NCBI GenBank assembly: GCA_947087145.1
Contig: CAMUBM010000022.1
Span: forward strand, 1-8,567
Direction of reading: 5' to 3'
From: an uncultured Mycoplasmatota bacterium
GTDB taxonomy: Bacteria; Bacillota_I; Bacilli_A; RF39; UBA660
DNA: 8,567 bases
Under the pieces are notes generated by a model. That model was not told the origin of the DNA. It did no database searches and saw nothing but the letters and a program-made list of their open reading frames with translations. Shown here in pieces: positions 1 through 6,512 of the stretch (positions within the stretch are counted from its first letter, which is position 1; every line of letters starts with the position of its first letter). The position numbers and the translations under genes are program-made.

Positions 1-1
1 T

Positions 2-173
2 TTGCGGAACGATACCTATATTATCATATTACACTTCGTAAGTCAAATTGCAGGCATTATCCTAAGCCCACTTTTTTGTCTTAAATGCCCATTTCACCTA
101 GGAAAAAAACATCTTGCCAAATTTAACCAAAGAACAACGAAACAATCAAAAAACTTGCAAGGATTCCTATAAA
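2..173 (+). CDS. possible 3' end of a membrane protein gene, cut by the left edge
   Basis: A plus-strand frame is open from base 2 to a TAA at 171-173, 56 codons with no start inside the window. Its first part (LRNDTYIIILHFVSQIAG, then IILSPLFC) looks like one transmembrane helix, followed by a basic tail. It is the only long open frame in the first 120 bases on either strand. The helix, with an Asn before it and a central His-Phe, vaguely recalls a segment of the sporulation membrane protein YlbJ, a two-gate-domain relative of SpmA/SpmB. If that were right, the gene would stop well short of a normal YlbJ. It would overlap the 3' end of spmB by about 50 bases in convergent orientation, which is more than usual here. 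The frame could be open by chance, so the call is weak. Confidence 0.35.
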
Positions 174-644
174 ATCAGCAAATAAACCCGTAGATAAAGC
201 ATGTCTCGTTTTATTAATTTTAATACTTCCAAAATAAAGAGCCAGTACATAAATGGTTGTATCCGTACAGCCTTGAATCACAGAAGCAAGTCTTCCAGCA
301 AACGAATCAGGTCCAAGTTTTATAAAAATATCATTCATAATGGCTAAAGAAGCCGTTCCAGAAACCGGCCGCACAAAAGCCATCGGTAAGATAGAAAGAG
401 GAATATGAAACATTTCCAAAATAGGAGACAACACTTGAAAAAGAGTCTCTAAAAGTCCACTATGCAAAAAAATATTAATGGCAAAAACCATGGCCAAAAT
501 AGAAGGAAAGATATTGAATGCTGTCATCAAACCCTCTTTCGCTCCTTCTAAAAAAGTATCATAGATAAGAACTTTCTTTTTCATACCATAAAAAACAACA
601 AACAAAACAAACAAAGGAATAATGCATTTGGATACTGTACTCAT
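123..644 (-). CDS. spmB: spore maturation protein SpmB
   Basis: A 173-residue membrane protein of the nucleoside-recognition (gate) family, near the usual SpmB length of about 178. Family signatures are in order: RPVSG at 92-96, GPDSFAGRLAS at 111-121, QGCTDTTIY at 124-132, then YFGSIKINKTRHAL and a final hydrophobic helix. Hydrophobic segments are also seen near residues 7-20 and 45-60. In Bacillus subtilis SpmA and SpmB are made in the mother cell and are needed for proper spore core dehydration and heat resistance; the transported molecule is not established. Start ATG at 642-644 overlaps the spmA TGA stop by four bases (ATGA), with a GGAGG Shine-Dalgarno at 656-660. It is the last gene of dacB-spmA-spmB, the same order as in B. 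subtilis. No clear terminator hairpin follows it. Confidence 0.95.
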   Translation of the reverse strand: MSTVSKCIIPLFVLFVVFYGMKKKVLIYDTFLEGAKEGLMTAFNIFPSILAMVFAINIFLHSGLLETLFQVLSPILEMFHIPLSILPMAFVRPVSGTASLAIMNDIFIKLGPDSFAGRLASVIQGCTDTTIYVLALYFGSIKINKTRHALSTGLFADFIGILASFLIVSLFFG

Positions 645-1219
645 TTTCTCTTTCGCCTCCTAAAATAATCCAGCGTAAGTCCTGCAACACTAGAACAAAG
701 AGTCGCCAAAATAGCAGGTAAAATAATCTCCTCAGGATTTGCACTCCCATGCATCAAACGTAAAGCAATCACTGTAGTTGGAATAATGGTCACCCCACTT
801 GTATTCAAAACCAAAAAAGTAATCATCCCATCACTCGCTTGCTTTTTATCCTGATTTTCCTTTTGCATCTCTTCCATTGCTTTTAAACCAAAAGGAGTCG
901 CCGCACTCCCTAAACCCAAAGCATTGGCAACAATATTAGAAGTAATATATCCCAGTGCCTTACTATCACGTCTTATAGATGGAAACAATTTACTTAACAG
1001 AGGCCGAAACACACGAGAAATGTTCTCTAAAACTCCACTCTTCTCGGCAATTTTCATAAGTCCCGACCATAAAACCAAAATAGGAAGAAGTTCCAAAACC
1101 ATATTGACGCCAGTTGAAGCACTCGTTAAAATCGTATCATTTAAACTAGATATTTCTCCAAAAAAAAGTGTAAACAAGATACCAACCAAAATAAAAATAC
1201 CCCAAATTTTATTAATCAT
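641..1219 (-). CDS. spmA: spore maturation protein SpmA
   Basis: A 192-residue integral membrane protein of the gate family, matching the usual SpmA length of about 195. An N-terminal hydrophobic helix (about 5-20) leads to the most diagnostic stretch at 95-115: a conserved Asn, VANALGLG, SAATP, then GLKAM. Further helices follow at roughly 133-155 and 163-183, and the tail is strongly basic (RRRKRK). SpmA acts with SpmB in the sporangium to lower spore core water content in B. subtilis. The ATG at 1217-1219 overlaps the end of dacB by eight bases and has a Shine-Dalgarno AGGATGG at 1227-1233, so the operon is probably translationally coupled. The stop is TGA, which supports the standard genetic code. 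Confidence 0.95.
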   Translation of the reverse strand: MINKIWGIFILVGILFTLFFGEISSLNDTILTSASTGVNMVLELLPILVLWSGLMKIAEKSGVLENISRVFRPLLSKLFPSIRRDSKALGYITSNIVANALGLGSAATPFGLKAMEEMQKENQDKKQASDGMITFLVLNTSGVTIIPTTVIALRLMHGSANPEEIILPAILATLCSSVAGLTLDYFRRRKRK

Positions 1220-2297
1220 GACGAAACCATCCTAAAATCTTTTGAAACAAATTCTGTTTTTTCTCAGAAGAATTTTTTAAACTTACATAAACTGGAACTT
1301 CTTTTAAAACATTCTCTTTTAATTTAATTTGTACTTTTCCAACCACATCTCCATCCTCATATTCCTCTTTCTTCTGTAACTGGATATCCAAAGAAATATC
1401 GTTCTTTTCATCATTTTTTAATAAAATAGAAACATCCTCTTTTAAAAACAAATTTTCGTTTTTATAATAACTTTCTCCATCAATCCGAAAATGATTTTTA
1501 TCAATTATTTTTTCACTTTTGTATTCATGAAATAAATCATTGTATAAATCTTTATGATCCTCCCAATCATTGGGATCATTTAACGTAACAATAGTAATAT
1601 TGGCACCATCTCTAGAAGCATTAGATACAAGTGTTCTTCTGGCTTTTTCTGTAAATCCTGTTTTCCCACCCGTTGTATACTCATAACTAGTAAGTAATTT
1701 ATTTTTATTTGTCCAACTATATGTTTTCTTATCACTTTTAGCCACATAATGTTTGGTCCCTACAATTTCTCTATATTGCTCATTTTGCATCGCATAACTA
1801 GATAATAGAGCCATGTCATATGCTGTCGAAATATTGCCTTCTCCCTTATTATTTTCCAATCCATGGGGATTGATAAACTTTGTATTCTTCATACCAATTT
1901 CTTTTGCTTTGGTATTCATATATTCTACAAACGTATCAACATCACGACCTACATACTCTGCAATGGCAAGTGCTGCATCGTTACCACTACGAAGCATCAA
2001 TCCATAAAGTAAATCTTTTAACTTAATTTTCTCCCCAATTTCTACATAGATGCCACTTCCAAAAGACTTTAAAACGACATCAGTAATCGTAACTTCACTT
2101 TCGATATCAGCAAGTTCTAGAGCCACCACTGCCGTCATAATTTTTGTGATACTTGCAATCAAATGAGGATCATTTACATTACTTTCATAAAGAACGCGTT
2201 TAGTATCCATATCCATAGCAATCATATTTCGAGCAGAATACGCTAACACTTTTCCAGGAACAAGGAACAACAACAAAAACAACAACAATTTTTTCAT
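1212..2297 (-). CDS. dacB: sporulation D-alanyl-D-alanine carboxypeptidase (DacB/DacF-type PBP)
   Basis: A low-molecular-weight penicillin-binding protein of the S11 serine peptidase family, which removes the terminal D-Ala from peptidoglycan stem peptides. With the ATG at 2295-2297 it has 361 residues: a signal peptide of about 19 residues ending VLA, the active-site SITK tetrad (Ser49, Lys52), SGN at 104-106 and KTG at 212-214, all with normal spacing. A beta-rich C-terminal domain ends in an amphipathic segment (NLFQKILGWF) like the membrane anchor of PBP5 proteins. A longer reading from GTG at 2304-2306 is in frame, but that GTG lies inside the Shine-Dalgarno AGGTGA (2303-2308), five bases before the ATG, so I reject it. 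The position ahead of spmA-spmB matches B. subtilis dacB, whose product trims spore cortex crosslinks. A SigE/SigK-like promoter lies directly upstream. DacF-type naming is an alternative. Confidence 0.93.
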   Translation of the reverse strand: MKKLLLFLLLFLVPGKVLAYSARNMIAMDMDTKRVLYESNVNDPHLIASITKIMTAVVALELADIESEVTITDVVLKSFGSGIYVEIGEKIKLKDLLYGLMLRSGNDAALAIAEYVGRDVDTFVEYMNTKAKEIGMKNTKFINPHGLENNKGEGNISTAYDMALLSSYAMQNEQYREIVGTKHYVAKSDKKTYSWTNKNKLLTSYEYTTGGKTGFTEKARRTLVSNASRDGANITIVTLNDPNDWEDHKDLYNDLFHEYKSEKIIDKNHFRIDGESYYKNENLFLKEDVSILLKNDEKNDISLDIQLQKKEEYEDGDVVGKVQIKLKENVLKEVPVYVSLKNSSEKKQNLFQKILGWFRHD

Positions 2298-2302
2298 AGA
2301 CT

Positions 2303-2308
2303 TCACCT
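2303..2308 (-). promoter_or_regulatory. dacB Shine-Dalgarno AGGTGA that decides the start
   Basis: On the minus strand AGGTGA is followed by five bases and then ATG at 2295-2297. The GTG within it is in frame with dacB and gives a misleading longer reading. Near-identical spacing and sequence occur before uppP. Confidence 0.75.
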
Positions 2309-2313
2309 ATAAA

Positions 2314-2342
2314 ATTGTATGAAAAAAAGAAAAAAGAAATAC
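2314..2342 (-). promoter_or_regulatory. SigE/SigK-like sporulation promoter of dacB-spmA-spmB
   Basis: On the minus strand CATACAAT (2314-2321) is an exact match to the B. subtilis SigE -10 consensus CATACAHT. It lies 14 bases downstream of GTATTTC (2336-2342), which matches only four of seven positions of the -35 consensus KMATATT. CATACAATT also fits the SigK -10 pattern CATANNNTA at all but the last base. The predicted start would fall near 2307, giving a leader of about 10 bases that still holds the Shine-Dalgarno. No convincing SigA-type pair was seen in this gap. B. subtilis dacB is SigE-controlled, which fits. Confidence 0.65.
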
Positions 2343-2374
2343 GTTTTTCTTCACAATTGTTATTAGACTTTTTC

Positions 2375-2391
2375 ACATTTTATAAAAATGT
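2375..2391. repeat. 17-base inverted repeat between two transcription units
   Basis: ACATTTT, three bases, AAAATGT: a perfect 7-base dyad between the terminator of the 291-aa gene and the dacB promoter, about 33 bases upstream of the dacB -35 box. An 8-base palindrome ACAATTGT lies at 2353-2360. Either could be an operator or simple AT-rich chance symmetry. Confidence 0.4.
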
Positions 2392-2400
2392 AAAATCAAT

Positions 2401-2436
2401 AAAAAATAGTTTGGCATTTCAAACTACAAACTATTT
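2401..2436 (-). terminator. intrinsic terminator of the two-gene unknown operon
   Basis: On the minus strand AAATAGTTTG (2427-2436) pairs perfectly with CAAACTATTT (2404-2413) and runs into a T tract at 2401-2406. A second arm TAGTTTG at 2420-2426 can also pair with CAAACTA (2407-2413), giving a tighter 7-base hairpin with a 6-base loop. The stop TAG of the 291-aa gene (2424-2426) lies inside the structure. Confidence 0.75.
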
Positions 2437-3299
2437 CTTAATTTTTCTAATGTTTTTTCTTCAAACAAAGATTTAGAAAATTCACTTTCGTAAACAGATT
2501 GGATAAATGATTTATCACCAGTGGCAATTAATGCATCAACCATTTCTTCATTATCTACTTGTTCTATACCACTCAAATATTCTAAAAAATACCAAGCATC
2601 TTTCGCTTCTAAAAAGAAACGACTTAAAGAAGTAAAATCATATCCTCTGCTATCATAATTCATAGCAAGTCGCCATAAACTTTCCAAAGAATGAGCATAT
2701 CCTTTTCCAACTTCTACAAGTTCTAAAAAAAAATCTTGCGAAATAGAAGGGACATTACTTGCGCAAATAAACCAAGTAATCAAAAGGAATAAATCAAGAG
2801 CTTCCATCCTTTTAGCATAAGACACATACACTTCATTTTCTATTAACAAATCCTTTATTTTCCCCCAAGCTCTTTCCTTCCCATAACTTTCCTGTATCTT
2901 TTTTATCTGCAATAAAAGTTCTTCTATTGTTTCTTTTTCTTTTTTATGATGTAACATCTCTATAAAAAATTCCATTTGCTCAATCAGAACCTCTGCATCA
3001 ATCCATTCGTTACTAAATAAATACACCATTTTAACAAAATATTTATAATTTACTTCAACTTCCAAAGCGAGTTCTGTATCTTTTTCTAATGCAATTTCTA
3101 AAATACTTCCCTCATTTTTAACAACAGGATATTTATCATATCCCTTAATTTTATAAACATTTTCGTCATAATAAAAATGGGCTATATGTTCCTCAGGTAA
3201 AGAAGAATAGATAGATTGTACAAACAACCTCCCCTCTTTTCGCTCAAAAGAAAGTTCTGCTTTCTCTTTCCCAAAAAACAATTTAAAATCTTGAAACAT
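2424..3299 (-). CDS. hypothetical protein, second gene of an unknown operon
   Basis: I do not recognise this 291-residue protein. It has no signal peptide and no clear transmembrane helix, so it is probably cytoplasmic. Residues 1-95 look beta-rich (alternating hydrophobic and charged residues). From about 100 it becomes acidic and helical, with a charged helix near 115-140 that could form a coiled coil, and leucine/phenylalanine-rich helices after it (LDLFLLITWFICAS near 165-180). No catalytic motif was found. The TAG stop of the upstream 502-aa gene is embedded in the AGGAGGT Shine-Dalgarno (3311-3317); a nearer GGAG lies at 3304-3307. The 16-base gap and lack of a promoter between the two genes imply co-transcription and a shared role. 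It ends in a hairpin terminator. Confidence 0.85.
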   Translation of the reverse strand: MFQDFKLFFGKEKAELSFERKEGRLFVQSIYSSLPEEHIAHFYYDENVYKIKGYDKYPVVKNEGSILEIALEKDTELALEVEVNYKYFVKMVYLFSNEWIDAEVLIEQMEFFIEMLHHKKEKETIEELLLQIKKIQESYGKERAWGKIKDLLIENEVYVSYAKRMEALDLFLLITWFICASNVPSISQDFFLELVEVGKGYAHSLESLWRLAMNYDSRGYDFTSLSRFFLEAKDAWYFLEYLSGIEQVDNEEMVDALIATGDKSFIQSVYESEFSKSLFEEKTLEKLRNSL

Positions 3300-3315
3300 A
3301 AGACTCCATTACCTC

Positions 3316-4824
3316 CTATAAATGATAATACTTCATAGCTGTTTGATATTCTTTTAAAATAATCTCTCTAAAGTCATTTCCAAGCATAATTTCTGCTGGT
3401 GCTAAAAAACCATTAAAAATAAGCACTCCTTGAAACATAAGCAAAGTGGTTTTTATCACTTTTGGCAAATCATTCGGAGGTAAAACTTTATCCAAATCAA
3501 CACGAATTCCTTTTACCATATAAAGTTTTCCAGTATTAATCCCTAATATTTGTGTATATTCACGTAAAAAACCAACCACCGCAAATGTTTTGCTCGAAAT
3601 AGCGGTCTTAAAGCCTTTGACAATTTCCAATTCTTCTTTAGAAAAATGAAAAGGATTTTTTTCTATAAAAACATCAATAACTTCTTTGTGTTCCCACAAA
3701 TAATCGTCGATAGGATTTAACTGGTAAACATCAAGTCCCTCCTGTTTATAAATTTTTCTAATTTCTTTATTAATATTATAAGTGGAATTGGTAAATTCAA
3801 GGAGTCCAAAATAAAGTTTATAATACAAATCTGCGGCATTTTTAGACAAATGGGCATTATTTTGAGGCACCATTGAAAATTTAACAGACAATTCCGCTTT
3901 CTTTTTTAACTCCTTTTCGTAATCTTTAGGAGTAAAACCATTCATGGCAGCACAAGGAATAACATCTAAAGCAGCATTTACTATAGAAAGTAAAGGTTCC
4001 TCTATTACAAACTCTAAACTTCTTCGTTCATTTAAAACACGTGCTTCATCAATCGTTTGCACCAAAAAATTGTAAGTGTTTTTTTCTTTTAACATTTCTA
4101 CCATTTTTTTAACAGCAGGTTTTCGTATAGGAAAACCATAATAAAATGAATCAAAATAATCTTCCAATTGAAATTCTATATTTCCCGCTATTCCATACCT
4201 CTTTCGTGCTTCCTCTAAATCATCAAGAATATCAAAATACTTCCGATAATAAATGACTTCTTGATTTGAATTTAAAGATTCATGATATTCGTTCAAAAAA
4301 TCACAATAAAAATGAAACAAAGGATTTCCCATACAAGCATCAATTTCTTTCTCTTCTATATGAGTAATACCAGATATCATACTTAAAAATAATTTTGTAG
4401 GAAGCTTTCCTTGTATCTTAACAATGCTCACCATGAAAGTAATCAACTTATCCATCGGCATTTTCTCTTTTTTATGTGCTTCATAAAAAGAAAGAGCATC
4501 TTTTACATTTTCCACTTGTTCCTCAAAAACTTCTAATGTCAAGAGACTAAAAATACCTTTTTCATTTAAAGCAGCAATCTCCCAAGCATAAGTATTCAAA
4601 TCTTCCTTTGTAAATTGATGATTTTCTAAATTTTTTAAAAATAAAAGTTCTTTCTCTGTACAAATTCCATACAAAAAATGTTCTTGTTTGTATTCCTCTA
4701 CAATAGCATCCAACATTTTTTCCCTTGTGATAGCATCATACTCTTTACAATCATAGACAATCGCAGCATACATAGCATAAACAATTTCTTTTGAATATTT
4801 CACAAATTCTTTTTTTAAATTCAT
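3316..4824 (-). CDS. large hypothetical protein with a C-terminal region like SEC-C-associated Firmicutes proteins
   Basis: A 502-residue, probably soluble, helix-rich protein without signal peptide or membrane segments. Function is unknown. The last 110 residues (NPFHFSKEELEIVKGFK, then LPKVIKTTLLMFQGVLIF, then a G..R...L.EYQ.A pattern) resemble from memory the C-terminal module of Firmicutes proteins often found with SEC-C zinc motifs; no SEC-C cysteine cluster is visible here. This resemblance is unverified. The open frame extends upstream to a TTG at 4873-4875, but that codon lies upstream of the predicted -10 box (4855-4860). The ATG at 4822-4824 has a Shine-Dalgarno AGGAAAG (4833-4839) eight bases away, so I chose it. 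It is first in a two-gene operon with the 291-aa protein. Confidence 0.87.
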   Translation of the reverse strand: MNLKKEFVKYSKEIVYAMYAAIVYDCKEYDAITREKMLDAIVEEYKQEHFLYGICTEKELLFLKNLENHQFTKEDLNTYAWEIAALNEKGIFSLLTLEVFEEQVENVKDALSFYEAHKKEKMPMDKLITFMVSIVKIQGKLPTKLFLSMISGITHIEEKEIDACMGNPLFHFYCDFLNEYHESLNSNQEVIYYRKYFDILDDLEEARKRYGIAGNIEFQLEDYFDSFYYGFPIRKPAVKKMVEMLKEKNTYNFLVQTIDEARVLNERRSLEFVIEEPLLSIVNAALDVIPCAAMNGFTPKDYEKELKKKAELSVKFSMVPQNNAHLSKNAADLYYKLYFGLLEFTNSTYNINKEIRKIYKQEGLDVYQLNPIDDYLWEHKEVIDVFIEKNPFHFSKEELEIVKGFKTAISSKTFAVVGFLREYTQILGINTGKLYMVKGIRVDLDKVLPPNDLPKVIKTTLLMFQGVLIFNGFLAPAEIMLGNDFREIILKEYQTAMKYYHL

Positions 4825-4854
4825 AATTCGTTCTTTCCTTTTCTCTCTATTCTT

Positions 4855-4863
4855 AGTATAACA
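4855..4863 (-). promoter_or_regulatory. extended -10 promoter of the two-gene unknown operon
   Basis: On the minus strand TGTTATACT gives a TATACT -10 box (4855-4860) with an upstream TGn extension. The -35 region is a weak T-rich stretch. The predicted start, near 4848, leaves a leader of about 24 bases before the ATG at 4824 and rules out the upstream TTG as a start. Confidence 0.55.
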
Positions 4864-4873
4864 TTTCAAAAGC

Positions 4874-4897
4874 AAAAGAAAAAGGACGCATTGTCCT
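4874..4897 (-). terminator. short hairpin terminator after the lipoprotein gene
   Basis: On the minus strand AGGAC (4893-4897), loop AATGC, GTCCT (4883-4887), then a run of five T and a further T-rich stretch. The stem is only five base pairs, three of them G-C, and it overlaps the lipoprotein stop codon TAG. It sits directly before the promoter of the next operon. Confidence 0.5.
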
Positions 4898-5441
4898 AAT
4901 CATTTTGATAATTATAAATCCCATGAATTTTTTCTAAATTTTCTGTACTAATGGAGTCAAGTACCCAACTTCCATCTTTTTTAATCACTTTAAAATCAAT
5001 GGTATACTCTACTCTAGTATCCGTCTTTTGCATTTGTTCTAATTTGTAATCTAAAAATTTCTTACTATCTGGTTTCTTCTCGTCATTTAAAAATTCACTT
5101 TGATGGGTATTGCGATACTCCTCTGCTTCTTTCTGTACTTTATAAAGATCATACACAGAAATAGTAGTACGCACTACTGCTTCCTCCCCATCGTATTTTT
5201 CTTCTTCAATTTCATACTTCAAATCTTTGTATTGCTTCTTCATAATGTCTTTATAATTTTCTTTCTGAGTTGCACTTAAATTTTCTTTTTCTACCAAATC
5301 GTCTAGCTCCCCCAATACTTCACCATGATGGTTATTATATTTAGCAAAATATTCCTTCACCGCATCACTCGCTTTGTCTCCACTACAAGAACAACCCACT
5401 ACCAAAAACAAAGATAGAAATAAAATAAGAAATCGCTTCAT
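4896..5441 (-). CDS. predicted lipoprotein of unknown function
   Basis: A 181-residue secreted lipoprotein. A basic start (MKR), a hydrophobic core and a lipobox LVVGC place the lipid-modified cysteine at residue 17; a second cysteine follows at 19 (GCSCS). The mature part is highly charged: a helical start (SDAVKEYFAKY), a long Lys/Glu-rich region, then beta-like segments (EEAVVRTTISVYD and VEYTIDFKVIKKDGSWVLD). This layout is typical of small NTF2-like or DUF4878-like lipoproteins, but I cannot assign a family from the sequence alone. It should sit on the outer face of the membrane. The ATG at 5439-5441 has a Shine-Dalgarno AAAAGGAG at 5451-5458. It appears monocistronic, with a promoter shared head-to-head with trpS and a short terminator. 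Confidence 0.9.
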   Translation of the reverse strand: MKRFLILFLSLFLVVGCSCSGDKASDAVKEYFAKYNNHHGEVLGELDDLVEKENLSATQKENYKDIMKKQYKDLKYEIEEEKYDGEEAVVRTTISVYDLYKVQKEAEEYRNTHQSEFLNDEKKPDSKKFLDYKLEQMQKTDTRVEYTIDFKVIKKDGSWVLDSISTENLEKIHGIYNYQND

Positions 5442-5486
5442 AAATACACTCTCCTTTTATTCCTATTTTTCACTAAACTTTACAAA

Positions 5487-5492
5487 ATTATA
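5487..5492 (-). promoter_or_regulatory. -10 box of the lipoprotein promoter
   Basis: TATAAT on the minus strand at 5487-5492, about 46 bases before the lipoprotein ATG. The -35 region is weak (TTTCTT-like). It overlaps the plus-strand TATACT by four bases. Confidence 0.45.
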
Positions 5493-5494
5493 CT
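5489..5494 (+). promoter_or_regulatory. -10 box of the trpS promoter
   Basis: TATACT on the plus strand at 5489-5494, about 34 bases before trpS. The upstream T-rich stretch around 5466-5472 is a weak -35. A second candidate is TTTACA (5479-5484) with TAAAAT (5503-5508) and an 18-base spacer. The whole gap to the lipoprotein gene is 87 bases, too short for a T-box leader. Confidence 0.4.
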
Positions 5495-5528
5495 TCTTGT
5501 ACTAAAATAAGAAATAGGTGATTTATTT

Positions 5529-6512
5529 ATGAAAAGATTATTAACAGGTTTAAAACCCAGTGGCGAATTAACACTTGGTAGTTACATCGGTGGAATAAAA
5601 CAAAGTGTAAAATTGCAAGAGGAATATGATTCTTTCTTATTTGTCCCTGACTTACATGCTATTACTGTGCCACAAGATCCTAACCTTTTAAAAGAACGCA
5701 TTAGAAAAAATGTTGCGCTTTACCTTGCCTGTGGTATTGACCCCAAAAAAAATACCATCTATCTTCAATCACAAAATGTCTACCATGCCAATCTTTCATG
5801 GATTTTAGAATGTCATACCTATATGGGAGAAGCCAGCCGCATGACCCAATACAAAGACAAAACAAGCAAAGGAGAAAATGTAAGTGTAGGACTATTTACT
5901 TACCCCATTCTAATGGCTGCAGATATTCTACTTTACGATGCTGATTTTGTACCAGTTGGCGTAGACCAAAAGCAACATGTCGAACTTGCAAGAGACATAG
6001 CAACTCGGTTCAACAACAAATATGGAGAATCTTTTACACTTCCTGAACCACTTATCCCCAAAATTGGTGCCAAAATCATGGACTTACAAAATCCTACCAA
6101 AAAAATGAGCAAATCAGATGGAGACACCAAAGGTTCCATTTTACTTTTAGATACTGAAGAAGTCATTCGAAAAAAAATTATGTCCGCTGTAACAGATAGC
6201 GAAAACAAAGTCTATTATGATCAAGAAAACAAACCTGGAATTTCCAATTTACTTACCATTTACTCCTCTTTAAGCAACAAAACAATAAAAGAAGTAGAAG
6301 AACAATTTAAAGAATACAACTATGGCTCTTTAAAAAAAGAAGTCGCTGACCTAGTGGTAGCAACCTTAACAAAAATACAAAAAAAATACGAAGAACTTAT
6401 AAATTCCGATACGATTGAGAAAATATTAGAACAAGGAAAGAACAAAACCGAAAAACTTGCCAAAGAAAAATACGAAAGCATTTTGAAAAAAATAGGTTTA
6501 GGAAATCTTTAA
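5529..6512 (+). CDS. trpS: tryptophanyl-tRNA synthetase
   Basis: A class Ic aminoacyl-tRNA synthetase that charges tRNA-Trp with tryptophan using ATP in the cytoplasm. At 327 residues it is nearly colinear with the 328-residue Geobacillus stearothermophilus enzyme. The HIGH-equivalent is PSGELTLGSY at 10-19, the tryptophan-pocket segment MAADILLY is at 129-136 (Asp132 binds the indole nitrogen in the known structure), and KMSKS is at 192-196. The ATP-site motif, usually GEDQ, reads GVDQ at 144-147, a variation I take to be tolerated. The later motif AVTDSE and the PGISNLL segment are also intact, so the gene should be functional. ATG at 5529 follows AGGTG by eight bases. Its TAA shares bases with the stop of the convergent YjbA-like gene. 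Confidence 0.98.
   Translation: MKRLLTGLKPSGELTLGSYIGGIKQSVKLQEEYDSFLFVPDLHAITVPQDPNLLKERIRKNVALYLACGIDPKKNTIYLQSQNVYHANLSWILECHTYMGEASRMTQYKDKTSKGENVSVGLFTYPILMAADILLYDADFVPVGVDQKQHVELARDIATRFNNKYGESFTLPEPLIPKIGAKIMDLQNPTKKMSKSDGDTKGSILLLDTEEVIRKKIMSAVTDSENKVYYDQENKPGISNLLTIYSSLSNKTIKEVEEQFKEYNYGSLKKEVADLVVATLTKIQKKYEELINSDTIEKILEQGKNKTEKLAKEKYESILKKIGLGNL

Noticed and set aside
559..750. 63-aa minus-strand reading frame
   Set aside because: It lies across the spmA/spmB junction in another frame; both real genes have strong family signatures there.
924..1235. 103-aa plus-strand reading frame
   Set aside because: It is antisense to spmA, whose conserved motifs leave no doubt about the coding strand, and has no Shine-Dalgarno or recognisable features.
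1813..2007. 64-aa plus-strand reading frame
   Set aside because: Antisense shadow of the dacB catalytic domain.
4825..4875. TTG-initiated 17-residue extension of the 502-aa protein
   Set aside because: The TTG lies upstream of the predicted -10 box, the added residues are unlike a conserved N terminus, and the ATG at 4824 has a good Shine-Dalgarno.
5960..5971. GVDQ in place of GEDQ in TrpRS as a possible loss of function
   Set aside because: All other catalytic motifs are intact, the gene is full length, and this position appears variable among bacterial TrpRS as I recall them.
6102..6116. Non-standard genetic code as in Mycoplasma
   Set aside because: TGA is a stop (spmA) and tryptophans are TGG, so the standard bacterial code applies.
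5933..6208. 91-aa minus-strand reading frame
   Set aside because: Antisense to the KMSKS region of trpS; open by codon-complement chance.
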